Source: Clostridiaceae bacterium
Lineage (GTDB): Bacteria; Bacillota; Clostridia; Oscillospirales; Acutalibacteraceae
DNA length: 44,637 nucleotides
Direction of reading: 5' to 3'
Assembly: GCA_016295355.1 (NCBI GenBank)
Contig: JAEDLK010000012.1
Coordinates: 1-44,637, forward strand
Shown here piece after piece: positions 24,085 to 34,296 of this stretch. How positions within the stretch are numbered: the stretch's first letter is position 1; each line of letters starts with the position of its first letter. Below the pieces are notes generated by a model that saw only the letters and a list, made by a program, of their open reading frames with translations, ran no database searches and had not been told where the DNA came from. A program made the translations under genes and the position numbers.

Positions 24085-27000
24085 ATGAAAAAGATCTTAA
24101 GCGTTCTGCTTGCTTTGTGCATGCTGGCTACGATGATTGCCATTCCGGCCGTAGCTACCGAAACACCGGCAAGCGGACCGAACACCTTAGGGGCTTACTA
24201 TAAGTTTACCTTTGGTGAGGGCGGGAATGCCTACGGGTATACCTACACCCAAGGGCAGGAAGCCACTTATAAAAACAGCGGCTTTTATCCGCTGAAGACC
24301 TTGTCCGACACGGCTACGGCAACGGCCGAGTATAAGACCGTGACAAACCAAAACGATGGCGTGCAGTTCAATGTTTTGCGTGTGCAAGCCACCGGTGAAA
24401 CGGTCTTTGTTCCGGTGACCGCCGACGGTATACCGTTTGAAACCAAACCCGGCAAAACCTATACCATTAAGACGGAAGTTTATAACACGGTTGCTCATAA
24501 TAACTCGCAGTACTTTGTGTGTTTGAACGCAGGCTACAGCACAACAAAGGTTACGCCGTCTTCTTCATCGTCCGGTGTATCCACCACCACCTCAAAGGCT
24601 CTGTCCAGAGCCATCAGCGATGGCGGGTACGGTTACGCTGCCGGTTATGCATCTTCGGTTAATGGAATCATTGACGACAACACCGTCAATTATGACAGCT
24701 TGAAAAACTGGACAAAGGGCGACTACGGTATGCTCACCATTAACAGTTTGACCATGCCCGGCAACAGCGATGTGGAAGGCTTTGCTACATACGATGAGCA
24801 TGGCGCTTGCACCCTGAATTTCTCAGGCGGCAATACAGGCCGGAACTTTTTAGCCTTTGATATTCTCGGCGGCAACTATGCCAATGCTGATGGCTCAAAG
24901 ACCCCCTTCACATTGGATATCGCTTCTATTGAAATTTACGAAACAGATTGTAAAAAGGCTTATGTTGACGGCGAAATGGTGTCCGCTTTCTCTTCCGACG
25001 ACACCGCCGACACGGTTAATGCTTTTGCTCCTGCCGTTCCGGACGGCACAACCTTCAGCGGTTGGTTTGTGGACGAAGCCTTAACCACGCCGCTCACCGC
25101 CGAGAATGTGGCAGGTGCTACCGCTTTCTATGGCGCTGCCTTAAAAGAAAGACTGACGACCTATTATAAGTTTACCTTCGGCGAAGGTGGAGATCGGTAT
25201 GATTATAACGCTGTCATAGATCAGTCGGTCACCTATAACGGCCGTTCTTTCTATCCGATGGCTCACTACACCGATTATACCGGTCAGGGAGGCACCACTG
25301 TAACCTATGCCTCTTTGCCGAAGAGCGGCGCAGAGGATATCCCGGTTATGCGGATTGAAACGAGCAAGGCATTGGATAACTTTGTTCTCTTAACCGCCGA
25401 CGGTCGCCCGTTTGAAACCAAGCCGGGCAAGACCTATAAGGTTACGGTGGACGCTTATCAGGAAACGGTTCATAACTATTCCCAGGCCTATGTCATGGCC
25501 GCCACCATGAAGAACCCGGCTTCCGCGTGGTCTGTCTCGTACAGTAACACCAGTAAACCCTACTACAAAGGTACTTTTGGTGCCACCACCATTGACGGTA
25601 TTCAAGATCCGTATGCCAATGCCAAAAACGTTATCCTTGCCACTAACGGCTTTACCTGGAACAACGGCGGCGAATGGGGCCAAGGGTATTACGGCAACAC
25701 GGCTGATACAGCCAAGCACCTAAAAAAGACCTATTATTTAAAGGTGCCGGCAAACGGTGCTAACGATATGACCGTTATCACCGACGCACTCGGCAATGTG
25801 AGCTATCAGTTTGCCGCTTACTCGGATAAAGCCTTTACAACACCGTATATATCCAGCGCCACCAGCGAACAACTGCTCTATTCTGTGAACAACTATTTCG
25901 GTATGATGCTCTCCGGTACCACCTTCACCGTAGACGATGTGACCTATAGTCATGTTTACGACATCGCTTCTGTCGAAATCATGCAGACCGATGCTGTTCC
26001 GGTGTATCTTAACGGCCAGCTCGTTACGGCCTATGATGCTGAACAAGTGGCTGATATCTTGACCTATGTTCCTCAAACAGAGGCGGGCAAAGCCTTCACC
26101 GGCTGGTATATCGATGAGACTTTGACCACTCCGGTAACGGCCGAAAATGCTGCAACCGCAGCCGCCTTCTACGGCGAGACTTATGTCGCTGCCAGTGTGG
26201 AATTCATGGTTGGCGATACCGTCTTGTCCACCGTGGAGGATCTTAAGGCCGGTGCCGACTACGCCATCAACACCGTGGCTCCCAATACCGATAAAGCGTA
26301 TTTCTACGGTTGGTACGACAATGCCGAGCTGACCGGCGAGGCTGTTCATTCTAACTTTGTTTTGAGCGCCGGTGCTAATAAGCTGTATGCAAAGATGTTG
26401 CCTTACCAAAAGGTCATGACGGTCGACTTCTCAAAGTTCGATCATACCACCGAGCGTAACGCTTGGTACAACAACGGCGCCCACAACTATTCCTATCAGG
26501 TTCATTACTGGGGCATGAAGGCCGATGGCACCATGGGTGACTTTATCTGCCCGGCCGGTTGGATTTTCAAATCAACGCCTGCTTTGGAGCTGATTGACGG
26601 CGACACGTCAAACGGTGAATTGGACGGCACCAACATGCACGCGCCCGAAACATGGAATTCCGATGGCGTCATGATGCTGTACAATGAAAACGGCCCCTTG
26701 ATGGCGCAGCCCGGTGCCGATTATAAGGTTACGTATTCCTATCGATTAACCAACACCACTGCCAATGCTTCCATAAGATTCGGTACGGCTGCCCCGTCCA
26801 CCGGTTTGGCACGCACCGGTGACTTTGCCCAATATTTGGATCGCGCGGCGGTTATTACCGGTGGCGGCTTCGGCGGCAATCACCCCGGCAACATGGACAA
26901 TAATTGGCCGACACAGAGGTCCGAAAGTGTCGTAGCGCCCCCGACGGAAGAATATGTTGAGCAGGTTGCCTACTTCACAGCTCCGTCTTTGGAGTACTAT

Positions 27001-29160
27001 CAGACCAATAACTACATGCAGGCTATCTTCTTAAATGACTATACCCCGGCCAGCTCTACCTTCCAGTACAGCAGCATTGTGGTTGAGCAGATCAGCGGCT
27101 CTGTTGATTACATTCTCGACGGCGCTTCAGTAGCCGACGAAAAGGTTGAGGCCTTGAAGATCGGCTCCGCCTATACCTTGGCTTACACCCCGGCCGATAC
27201 CGAGGATAAGGTCTTTGACGGTTGGTACAGCGATCCGGAATACACCACTAAGGTTACCGAGGTGACTGTTGCTGAAAACACCAAGGTTTACGGCCGCATG
27301 CTGGCAAAGCCCTCTGTCAACTTCGTGTACAACAGCGAAGCTTTCGGCGAGCCGATTGTCAATGTAACCCCCAATAGCCAGGTTACCTTGGATCGAATTG
27401 TTGATAACACCGAAACCGCTTACTTCGACGGTTGGTACACCGACCCGACCTGCACCGGTTACCCGGTGAACACCACCTTTAACGTTGGCACAACCGATGT
27501 AACCCTGTATGCAAAAATGCAGCCCTATGCTTCTAATATGACCTCTCACTTCACGAAGTATGACCGCTACCTGAAACAACAGGCATGGTATGGCGGTTCT
27601 CCCTATACCTATTACAAGTTAGCTTATGTTTACAGCATGGTAGACGGTGTTGTCTATGATATGATGAACACCGTCGGTTGGAACTTTAAGTACGGCGGCA
27701 GTGACAAAACGGTAGATGACCCGGTCATCCGTGCTGGTATGAACACCGGTTTGTTCATGGCCTTTGGCGATGACGGCGAACCCATGATGGTAAAGCCCAA
27801 CACCGCTTATCGAGTGGCTTTGACCTACAAGACGGCCGGTACAGAAACGACCCACCGTGTCATTGTCAGCGCCGGTTTTTACGGGAACCGCGGCACTAAA
27901 TCGGAAACTTGGGTTGAGTATTTCGATGGTGTTAAGTCCATCGCCGGCGGCGGCCAGACCCCGGCCGGCAAAGCCCCCAGAGGCTTGCAGGAGGGTACCT
28001 ATGACCGAGGTACATACTTCAACGATGACTGTACTGCTTGGGACGATATTTATATGACCTTGGCTCCGACCGGTGGCGAAGAGGTGACCGTTTACAACAC
28101 CTTGACGACTGGTTCTTTGGAGGACATGAGGACAAATGGCTTGGTTCCCACAGTGATGATTTCCGATAATATCAAGGCTGAAAACGACATGACCTATGTC
28201 TCCTTGACCCTTGAGGAAATCGTTCCCGAAACCGCTGCTGATGACGTCTTCGGCACGACCTCTGTTAAGGTCTTTAAGGTTGCCGACAGCGTATTGGATG
28301 ATCAAAGCTATCAGTTGTCCTACAACTGGAGGGCTTCCGGAGCGACGGGCCTGACAATGGGCGTCTTCACGGCGGATGCCGATGATATGACCAGCAACCG
28401 TAGCTTTGTCGAAGGTGAGAACGTTGCTGTGTATACTCTCCCGGCGACCACCCACAACAAGGCTGGCAACAAAACGGGCGTCTTTGAAAATCATAAGATT
28501 TTCTTCACCACTAAGAAGACAAAGGACGTGAATGCCGGCGTCAGCCAGGGCGATGCCTTGTATGTCTACATTATGGACGGCGGCAATGGCTTCGGTAACG
28601 GCCAGTTGGCAGACTTCGAGTTGACCGCTTTAACCGCCAATGACGGTAGCGACCTTGTCAAGAATGCCGGCGTATCCCGTTTGGATACCAATGATCAAAC
28701 CGTGACACAGGCTCTGCGTTACTACTATAGCTACAACACCACCGCTGACGGCGCCAACATCGTTGTTGACGGCAAGGCGTACACCGTGGTTGAGCGTGGC
28801 TTCCTGTATCGTAACGGCGACAAGATCACCGATGAAAACGGCTTCGAGGATGGCTTGACCACCTTGACCGGTGCGGCTGCTAATGATAAGATTTTGAAGA
28901 CTTCCACCAGCGACTTCAGCAAGTGCTGGACCGTTGAAGACACCGCCGTTGACGGTGTACAGAACATCACCTTCTCCGCCTATGTGACCGGCTTCGCACC
29001 GGATACCGTGGAGGGCAATAAGGTGTTCAACAACTCCAAGCGTTTGCTGGTCAGAGGTTATGTGACCTTCACCGACGATTCGGGCAACACCTTCACCCTG
29101 TATGGTGATGCCATTAACATGACGGTGGCGGAAGTGGCCAGCACTCATCCGACTGTCTAA
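24085..29160 (+). CDS. giant secreted modular protein with five InlB-type repeats
   Basis: This is a 1691-residue exported protein. A Sec signal (MKKILSVLLALCMLATMIAI, VATE cleavage region) is followed by two copies of the KFTFGE-type module (about 35-290 and 357-635). That module also starts the 10145 protein. InlB-like repeats with G-W-[FY]-x-D lie at about 291-352, 637-700, 704-770, 1007-1072 and 1078-1145. Two lectin-like beta modules lie between (about 775-1005 and 1150-1375), then another beta domain. The last ~155 residues (ALRYYYSYNTT, then YTVVERGFLYRNG) form a terminal module shared with the GH16 protein. There is no catalytic motif, dockerin, LPXTG or SLH. A role in glycan or surface binding is inferred. 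GGAGG lies 9 bp before the ATG. Confidence 0.8.
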   Translation: MKKILSVLLALCMLATMIAIPAVATETPASGPNTLGAYYKFTFGEGGNAYGYTYTQGQEATYKNSGFYPLKTLSDTATATAEYKTVTNQNDGVQFNVLRVQATGETVFVPVTADGIPFETKPGKTYTIKTEVYNTVAHNNSQYFVCLNAGYSTTKVTPSSSSSGVSTTTSKALSRAISDGGYGYAAGYASSVNGIIDDNTVNYDSLKNWTKGDYGMLTINSLTMPGNSDVEGFATYDEHGACTLNFSGGNTGRNFLAFDILGGNYANADGSKTPFTLDIASIEIYETDCKKAYVDGEMVSAFSSDDTADTVNAFAPAVPDGTTFSGWFVDEALTTPLTAENVAGATAFYGAALKERLTTYYKFTFGEGGDRYDYNAVIDQSVTYNGRSFYPMAHYTDYTGQGGTTVTYASLPKSGAEDIPVMRIETSKALDNFVLLTADGRPFETKPGKTYKVTVDAYQETVHNYSQAYVMAATMKNPASAWSVSYSNTSKPYYKGTFGATTIDGIQDPYANAKNVILATNGFTWNNGGEWGQGYYGNTADTAKHLKKTYYLKVPANGANDMTVITDALGNVSYQFAAYSDKAFTTPYISSATSEQLLYSVNNYFGMMLSGTTFTVDDVTYSHVYDIASVEIMQTDAVPVYLNGQLVTAYDAEQVADILTYVPQTEAGKAFTGWYIDETLTTPVTAENAATAAAFYGETYVAASVEFMVGDTVLSTVEDLKAGADYAINTVAPNTDKAYFYGWYDNAELTGEAVHSNFVLSAGANKLYAKMLPYQKVMTVDFSKFDHTTERNAWYNNGAHNYSYQVHYWGMKADGTMGDFICPAGWIFKSTPALELIDGDTSNGELDGTNMHAPETWNSDGVMMLYNENGPLMAQPGADYKVTYSYRLTNTTANASIRFGTAAPSTGLARTGDFAQYLDRAAVITGGGFGGNHPGNMDNNWPTQRSESVVAPPTEEYVEQVAYFTAPSLEYYQTNNYMQAIFLNDYTPASSTFQYSSIVVEQISGSVDYILDGASVADEKVEALKIGSAYTLAYTPADTEDKVFDGWYSDPEYTTKVTEVTVAENTKVYGRMLAKPSVNFVYNSEAFGEPIVNVTPNSQVTLDRIVDNTETAYFDGWYTDPTCTGYPVNTTFNVGTTDVTLYAKMQPYASNMTSHFTKYDRYLKQQAWYGGSPYTYYKLAYVYSMVDGVVYDMMNTVGWNFKYGGSDKTVDDPVIRAGMNTGLFMAFGDDGEPMMVKPNTAYRVALTYKTAGTETTHRVIVSAGFYGNRGTKSETWVEYFDGVKSIAGGGQTPAGKAPRGLQEGTYDRGTYFNDDCTAWDDIYMTLAPTGGEEVTVYNTLTTGSLEDMRTNGLVPTVMISDNIKAENDMTYVSLTLEEIVPETAADDVFGTTSVKVFKVADSVLDDQSYQLSYNWRASGATGLTMGVFTADADDMTSNRSFVEGENVAVYTLPATTHNKAGNKTGVFENHKIFFTTKKTKDVNAGVSQGDALYVYIMDGGNGFGNGQLADFELTALTANDGSDLVKNAGVSRLDTNDQTVTQALRYYYSYNTTADGANIVVDGKAYTVVERGFLYRNGDKITDENGFEDGLTTLTGAAANDKILKTSTSDFSKCWTVEDTAVDGVQNITFSAYVTGFAPDTVEGNKVFNNSKRLLVRGYVTFTDDSGNTFTLYGDAINMTVAEVASTHPTV

Positions 29161-29183
29161 TCATCATTTATACTCCTATCGTG

Positions 29184-29212
29184 CGGGGCACCCATTCGGG
29201 TGCCCCGTTTTC
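29184..29212 (+). terminator. intrinsic terminator
   Basis: CGGGGCACCC-attc-GGGTGCCCCG is a 10-bp perfect stem with a TTTTC tail. Confidence 0.95.
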
Positions 29213-29487
29213 GTATACCGACACACGCCCGATAAAACCTTGTATAGGGCGATCACAATGCTGCCTCTTTGTCAAGCACACAGGATTTCACTATGCGCTT
29301 AAGGGTGGCCCTTCATGATGCCAATCAAGGAGCATGATTTGCCGTTGGCGGTGTTTACGGCACGTCCTTGCGTGGCTGTGCGTGACAAAGACCGTTTGGA
29401 AGAACATGCAAATGATGGCATAAACCTTGTTTACAAGGCAACTGTCACAAAATTACGAAGAATTTGCCCCGTCTTTTGAGAAAATTC
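29213..29487. other. intergenic; possible gene remnant
   Basis: A 53-codon plus-strand frame at 29318-29479 looks protein-like in places (LPLAVFTARPCVAVRDKDRL) but has no ribosome site and an in-frame stop just upstream. Nothing else is supported in the gap. Confidence 0.35.
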
Positions 29488-29516
29488 TTGAATTTCTTTC
29501 CTTAATCTGTTATGAT
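29488..29516 (+). promoter_or_regulatory. sigma-A promoter that sets the start of the GH16 protein
   Basis: TTGAAT, 17 bp, TATGAT. Transcription would begin near 29523, so the upstream ATG at 29512 cannot be the start codon. Confidence 0.65.
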
Positions 29517-29571
29517 AATTTTGTATAATAATCTCCGGCTGCTCTGTCAGAGAAAAAAGGATGGATTTGCT

Positions 29572-32500
29572 TTGAAATCATTGATGACACTGAACAGAAA
29601 GGGTATACGACTGATGGGGTTGTTGCTGTCTGCGATCATGCTGGTCGCACTGGTTTACATTCCCACCGGTATGACGGTTTTGGGTGCGGCACCCTATGCG
29701 GATTTAACCGAAGGTCACACCTACACCTTTGAGGATGGCACCGGCACCTATTACAACTCCAATTGTCTGATTGACGGCACCACCTTCAGCAGTTCTCAAT
29801 ATCAGGAGCTGTTGCCCACATTAAAGGAAATGCGGGTCTGTGGATGGTCTTTCTCGCAGTATACGGTGAACGATAATGCCGTTCTGCGTTCAAACAAGGC
29901 GGACCGTGCATCTTATCCGACCGGCGGTACCTTCCGTGTGCATGATGCGGATGGTTTTGCCCGACTGAAGCCCTCGACTTCATACCATGTGACCCTGCGT
30001 TACAGAGTTCAGTCCGCCATCAAACGCTATACCTCCGGCGGCAACACCCTGCCGGCCGACACGGCTCGTTCTACGTTGAAAATCGGTTACGGCGCTAACG
30101 TGTCATCTTATACCGCCAGCGGTTACGGCATGGGCTCGCTGGATACCGTTGTAAAAACCTTGGCCAGCATTGACGAGGGAAACACGTTTATCTATTACAG
30201 TGAACCGGATGTTCCCGAAACCCGTCAGGTCGGGGTTTGGTACACCGAAGATTTCACCTTTTCCACACCGCAGACCTTTGCAAGCGAGAGTGATCACTTT
30301 GCGCTGTTTGCCAACTGCTACACCGGCACCGACATTCTTGTCGATGATGTTTTCATACAAGAGCTGCCCAGCGTTGTCACGCATAACAACGACGGCACCG
30401 GTGTGACCAAAGTGTACCCGGTAATCATCGGCGACCCCATTGTCTTGGATACCCCTGTCCGTGACGGCTATACCTTTGACGGCTGGTACACCGATGAACA
30501 GTGCACCGTTAAGTTTACCGATACGGTTTACACAGAGGAAAACTGCCATGACAATCTGTATGCCGGCTGGGTAAACTCGCTCAATTGCCGCATTGCCGAT
30601 TTTTCGGACTATCATAAGAGCGGTGTAACGCTGACCACAAAAAATATGAGCTCGACGTGTACCATTACTTCGCCGGGTGAATTGAGTAAAAATGTTATGT
30701 CGGTTGACTTGTCGGTCGCTCCAACCGGCAATGTCCGTGCTTACTTCCCGTTATTGGATTCCAAGGGCAACATTCCGTTGGAGTCTAACAAGACCTATGC
30801 GCTAACCATTGAGTACAGCCTCGCCTGCGATTTTGCTGATACCGATGCTACCATCACAATTAAAACGGCCGCGGCCGACAACATTGACACCTCTACCTCC
30901 ACGGTGGCCGCTTTCACACTGCCGTACAATAAATCGCTTGCTAAGTATTATGCCGAATTCACCACCGGTACGCTCAACGGCAAGAATGCCTACATAGAAG
31001 TGACCTCCAAGGGCAGCAACACGCGTGCGATGACCGTGAACAGCGTAAAGCTGACCCGTGTGGATGACGGTATGTCCTATGTGCGGATCTATGACCGGCT
31101 GAACAACGCCATTTTTGAGCGGATTGGATACACCGGTCAGCCAATTGATTTCCCCGATATGCCGTCTGACAAGCAGTATGACTTCGTTGGCTGGTATGCG
31201 GATGAGTTTTTATCGGTCTCCCACACCGGCAAGTACGGCAGCGATAAGATCGCTAAGGCTTACGGCCGTTGGGAAAACAAGCTGATTGACTTTGAATCCT
31301 TCAAAACACCCAAGGGACGCTACGAACAGGGCGAGGATTGCACGGTGGAGAAGGTCAGCGATGCCTATTCCGGCACAAAAGCATTGAAATACACCTACCA
31401 TGCGGCACCCAACTACTTTGCAGATGTCCGTAATGCCGTTTCCCTGGCCGTTGTGTACGACAAAACCACCTATTCGGTCAACTTTAAGTATCGTGTAGAC
31501 AACGCACAGGACGAGGTTCAGTTGAAGTTCTTAACAGCTTATCGGGACACCCGTTGGAGCATGATCACCGACTACGACGAGGCGACTTATACGCTTTATC
31601 CGAGTGAAATCGGCACCGGCTGGCATGATGCAACCGTTTATTTAACAACCAACTTTGCCGAAACCTCCTCGGACGGCTTGTTCATGACCTTTAATCCGGT
31701 GGTGGAGGGCGACACCGAGATTTTGATTGACGATATGAAGATCACATCGGTGGATAACGGTCACGGTGTTGTGGCCTATTTGGGCGAAAACAACACGGCC
31801 TTTGACTACAAGGTTGCTTCGGTGGGAACCGCCGTCGGTTTGCCTGACGGCACCCCGAAGGCGCACTTTGCCTCCTTCAACGGCTGGTACAAAGACGAGG
31901 AGAAGACAACCGCTTTTACAAGCCTAACAGTCACGGCCGGCATGAACTTTGTGTATTCCGGCTGGACAAAGAATAAAGAGGATTTCTCCGCTTATGTGTA
32001 TGCCGATGATAGCGAATCCGTATTTGGTAACGGACTTGAAGTGTCGGACGGTTCGCTGACCTATCAGGGGACCGGCAGTCAATCGGCCTTTAAGCTGGGT
32101 CAAGTAGAGAATAACACCACCTATCAGATTAAAGTGCGTTATAAGGCAACAGCCCCCGGTATGACCATCGGTTTGCGTACCGCTGACCGTCGGGACAGCG
32201 CCTTGAACGCCGTGGATTACACCGATGAGGGCAATCTGCTGACCGTTGCGGCCGACAAGGCTGACGGAAATTGGCATGATGCTACCCTGTATATCACAAC
32301 GGCCTTTAACTATACCATTCCCAGCGACATAAACGCTGATGAGGCAACCGAGGCCGATGGTTTTTCCGGTTCTTTCCTGTACGGTGTTGTCGGCGGAAAC
32401 GGCACCTTGACGGTCGATGATATTGCCATTAAGGAAGTTTCGGTTCTCACGCAGGACGGAGCATCGGTTTTGACCGATGAGGCCGCCACACAGAACGGCC

Positions 32501-34209
32501 GACAGGCCATGCGGTTCTACTTTGGTTATCAAGCCGAAAACGCTGTTTATTTACAGGTTGACGGTCAACCCTTGACACTCATAGAGCGTGGCGTTGTCTT
32601 TAAGAACGCCGTGAACAGTCAGAGCGGTATTGTGACCGCCGACGGTGTCATGGTTGAGGCTCCCACTCTGCAAAAGGCCGGTGAAAAGTATTACAAGGCC
32701 TTTGGTATTGATTACAACTTCGGTTCGGTTTGGGATTACGATGCAGATCGGGAACTGTTTATCTACAGCGTTTCGGTCAATGGCTTTACCATGAACGATG
32801 TCCGCGATACGGCGGCCAGAGGCTATTTGAAGGCTCAAGCGGTTGACGGAACTGTGTATACATTCTATTCCAGCGCCAACAAGACCGATGTTAGAGAGGT
32901 TAAGAGCGTGGTTGCCGAGCTGACAGATGTGGATGTTCATACTTTCGCCGGCAAGAACTGGAATCGCTATACCATTGTGCGTCCCAAGACCATGTCCTAT
33001 GTATACGGCGAAAAGGTTGCCGAGTTAATTGATTACGCTGCTGAAAAGGGCGTGACCATGGAGCAGGTGACTGAGAAGTCCTATGAACGCCCCTATGAAA
33101 TTTTGATCGGCGACACAAACCGTGACAGCACGGCCTTGGTGACCAAGCCGGCTGATGATCGCTACATTATCGCCATGAAAGGCAACAAGATTATCATTCG
33201 CGGCGGTACCGACTTGGCAACCCGTGCGGGCGTGGACGCCTTTATCAACCTGTTAAAGCGTAAGGATGAGCTGGGATGCGGTGCTAAGTTAGACAACGGT
33301 TTTGTGTTGAATGGCCGTTATCAGCCTGTTTCGTCTGAGTATGTCAATACATTCCGGGACGACTTTGACGGCGATACATTGGATACCACTGTTTGGGGCA
33401 GCTACGGTGGCTTCGGACAGGGCTGGCCGTACAAGGAATCCGTTTTAGGCGGCACTAAGGGCTACCGTAGTTACGGACAGGAACCTGTTAAACTTAAACG
33501 CAGCGGTCGTGAAGTTTCCTTGATGCGTGTCGAGAACGGCTACTTCTATGGCGGTACGGCTTATATGGAACCCACCAACGCTAAGGATATTGAGAACAAT
33601 TTGCAGTTTGCCGGCATTGAGTTGTCCACCTTCGGTAAGATGACCTACAAGTACGGTATTCTGGAGTTTAAGAGTAAGGTCGGTGCGCCGCCTTGCTGCA
33701 CCTCCTTCTGGATTAACGGTGACGGTGTTCCCATCAACAGTGAGCGTCATGACTGTATGACCGAGTACGACTTGATTGAAACCTACGGCCGTAAGAACTA
33801 CTTTGCTTCCTGTATTCACTATTGGTGGACGCCGCGTGTGGCCGGTGCTACCGGACACATCTCGCCGACCGGCATGGATTTGACCATCGGTAATGATGAG
33901 CAATCCTATAAACCCGATGCCGATGAGGAGGATTTGTACAGCGATTGGCACATTTACTCCTTCATCTGGACGCAGGACGGTGTGAAGTTCGCCTTTGACG
34001 GTGTGGTTTACAACGAGTATATCAGTCCTGACTGGTACAAAGAGCGCATGACCAACAACATCATCGTCGGTGTCGGCATGGGCAGTCCGACCTATGGTAC
34101 AGTTTATGACCCGGGTAAGTACGAGGATTATTACGAAACGGTTATCGACTATATTTCTCTCTATCAGATTGAAGATATGGGTAGCCGGATTGTTACCAAA
34201 AACGGTTAA
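29572..34209 (+). CDS. giant secreted protein ending in a GH16 glycosidase domain
   Basis: From the TTG at 29572 this protein has 1545 residues. The start is chosen because the promoter lies at 29488-29516 and AAAAAAGG lies at 29553-29560; an ATG at 29584 is the alternative. A signal peptide (GLLLSAIMLVALVYIPTGMT) precedes lectin-like modules separated by InlB-type repeats at about 267-330, 503-565 and 730-795. Residues about 958-1118 are the module shared with the C-terminus of the 24085 protein. Residues about 1131-1255 (SYERPYEILIGDTNRDSTAL) resemble the alpha-glucuronidase-N/hexosaminidase-like accessory domain. Residues about 1259-1535 are a GH16 domain (FRDDFDGDTLDTTVWG start) with the catalytic E-x-D-x-x-E as EYDLIE (Glu1398, Asp1400, Glu1403). 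It probably hydrolyses an extracellular beta-glucan or beta-galactan. Confidence 0.85.
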   Translation: MKSLMTLNRKGIRLMGLLLSAIMLVALVYIPTGMTVLGAAPYADLTEGHTYTFEDGTGTYYNSNCLIDGTTFSSSQYQELLPTLKEMRVCGWSFSQYTVNDNAVLRSNKADRASYPTGGTFRVHDADGFARLKPSTSYHVTLRYRVQSAIKRYTSGGNTLPADTARSTLKIGYGANVSSYTASGYGMGSLDTVVKTLASIDEGNTFIYYSEPDVPETRQVGVWYTEDFTFSTPQTFASESDHFALFANCYTGTDILVDDVFIQELPSVVTHNNDGTGVTKVYPVIIGDPIVLDTPVRDGYTFDGWYTDEQCTVKFTDTVYTEENCHDNLYAGWVNSLNCRIADFSDYHKSGVTLTTKNMSSTCTITSPGELSKNVMSVDLSVAPTGNVRAYFPLLDSKGNIPLESNKTYALTIEYSLACDFADTDATITIKTAAADNIDTSTSTVAAFTLPYNKSLAKYYAEFTTGTLNGKNAYIEVTSKGSNTRAMTVNSVKLTRVDDGMSYVRIYDRLNNAIFERIGYTGQPIDFPDMPSDKQYDFVGWYADEFLSVSHTGKYGSDKIAKAYGRWENKLIDFESFKTPKGRYEQGEDCTVEKVSDAYSGTKALKYTYHAAPNYFADVRNAVSLAVVYDKTTYSVNFKYRVDNAQDEVQLKFLTAYRDTRWSMITDYDEATYTLYPSEIGTGWHDATVYLTTNFAETSSDGLFMTFNPVVEGDTEILIDDMKITSVDNGHGVVAYLGENNTAFDYKVASVGTAVGLPDGTPKAHFASFNGWYKDEEKTTAFTSLTVTAGMNFVYSGWTKNKEDFSAYVYADDSESVFGNGLEVSDGSLTYQGTGSQSAFKLGQVENNTTYQIKVRYKATAPGMTIGLRTADRRDSALNAVDYTDEGNLLTVAADKADGNWHDATLYITTAFNYTIPSDINADEATEADGFSGSFLYGVVGGNGTLTVDDIAIKEVSVLTQDGASVLTDEAATQNGRQAMRFYFGYQAENAVYLQVDGQPLTLIERGVVFKNAVNSQSGIVTADGVMVEAPTLQKAGEKYYKAFGIDYNFGSVWDYDADRELFIYSVSVNGFTMNDVRDTAARGYLKAQAVDGTVYTFYSSANKTDVREVKSVVAELTDVDVHTFAGKNWNRYTIVRPKTMSYVYGEKVAELIDYAAEKGVTMEQVTEKSYERPYEILIGDTNRDSTALVTKPADDRYIIAMKGNKIIIRGGTDLATRAGVDAFINLLKRKDELGCGAKLDNGFVLNGRYQPVSSEYVNTFRDDFDGDTLDTTVWGSYGGFGQGWPYKESVLGGTKGYRSYGQEPVKLKRSGREVSLMRVENGYFYGGTAYMEPTNAKDIENNLQFAGIELSTFGKMTYKYGILEFKSKVGAPPCCTSFWINGDGVPINSERHDCMTEYDLIETYGRKNYFASCIHYWWTPRVAGATGHISPTGMDLTIGNDEQSYKPDADEEDLYSDWHIYSFIWTQDGVKFAFDGVVYNEYISPDWYKERMTNNIIVGVGMGSPTYGTVYDPGKYEDYYETVIDYISLYQIEDMGSRIVTKNG

Positions 34210-34221
34210 GAGAGCCTACAG

Positions 34222-34255
34222 GCGGTTCCTCATTTTCGGATGGGGAGCCGCTTTT
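34222..34255 (+). terminator. intrinsic terminator of the GH16 gene
   Basis: GCGGTTCC pairs with GGAGCCGC (CAT/ATG can extend the stem), followed by TTTT. Confidence 0.8.
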
Positions 34256-34296
34256 GACCAAACTGGTGGCATTTGCCACAGAGAGAAGAAAAACAC

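Noticed and set aside
29318..29479. 53-codon frame upstream of the GH16 gene
   Set aside because: There is no ribosome site, a stop lies just upstream, and the family is not recognised.
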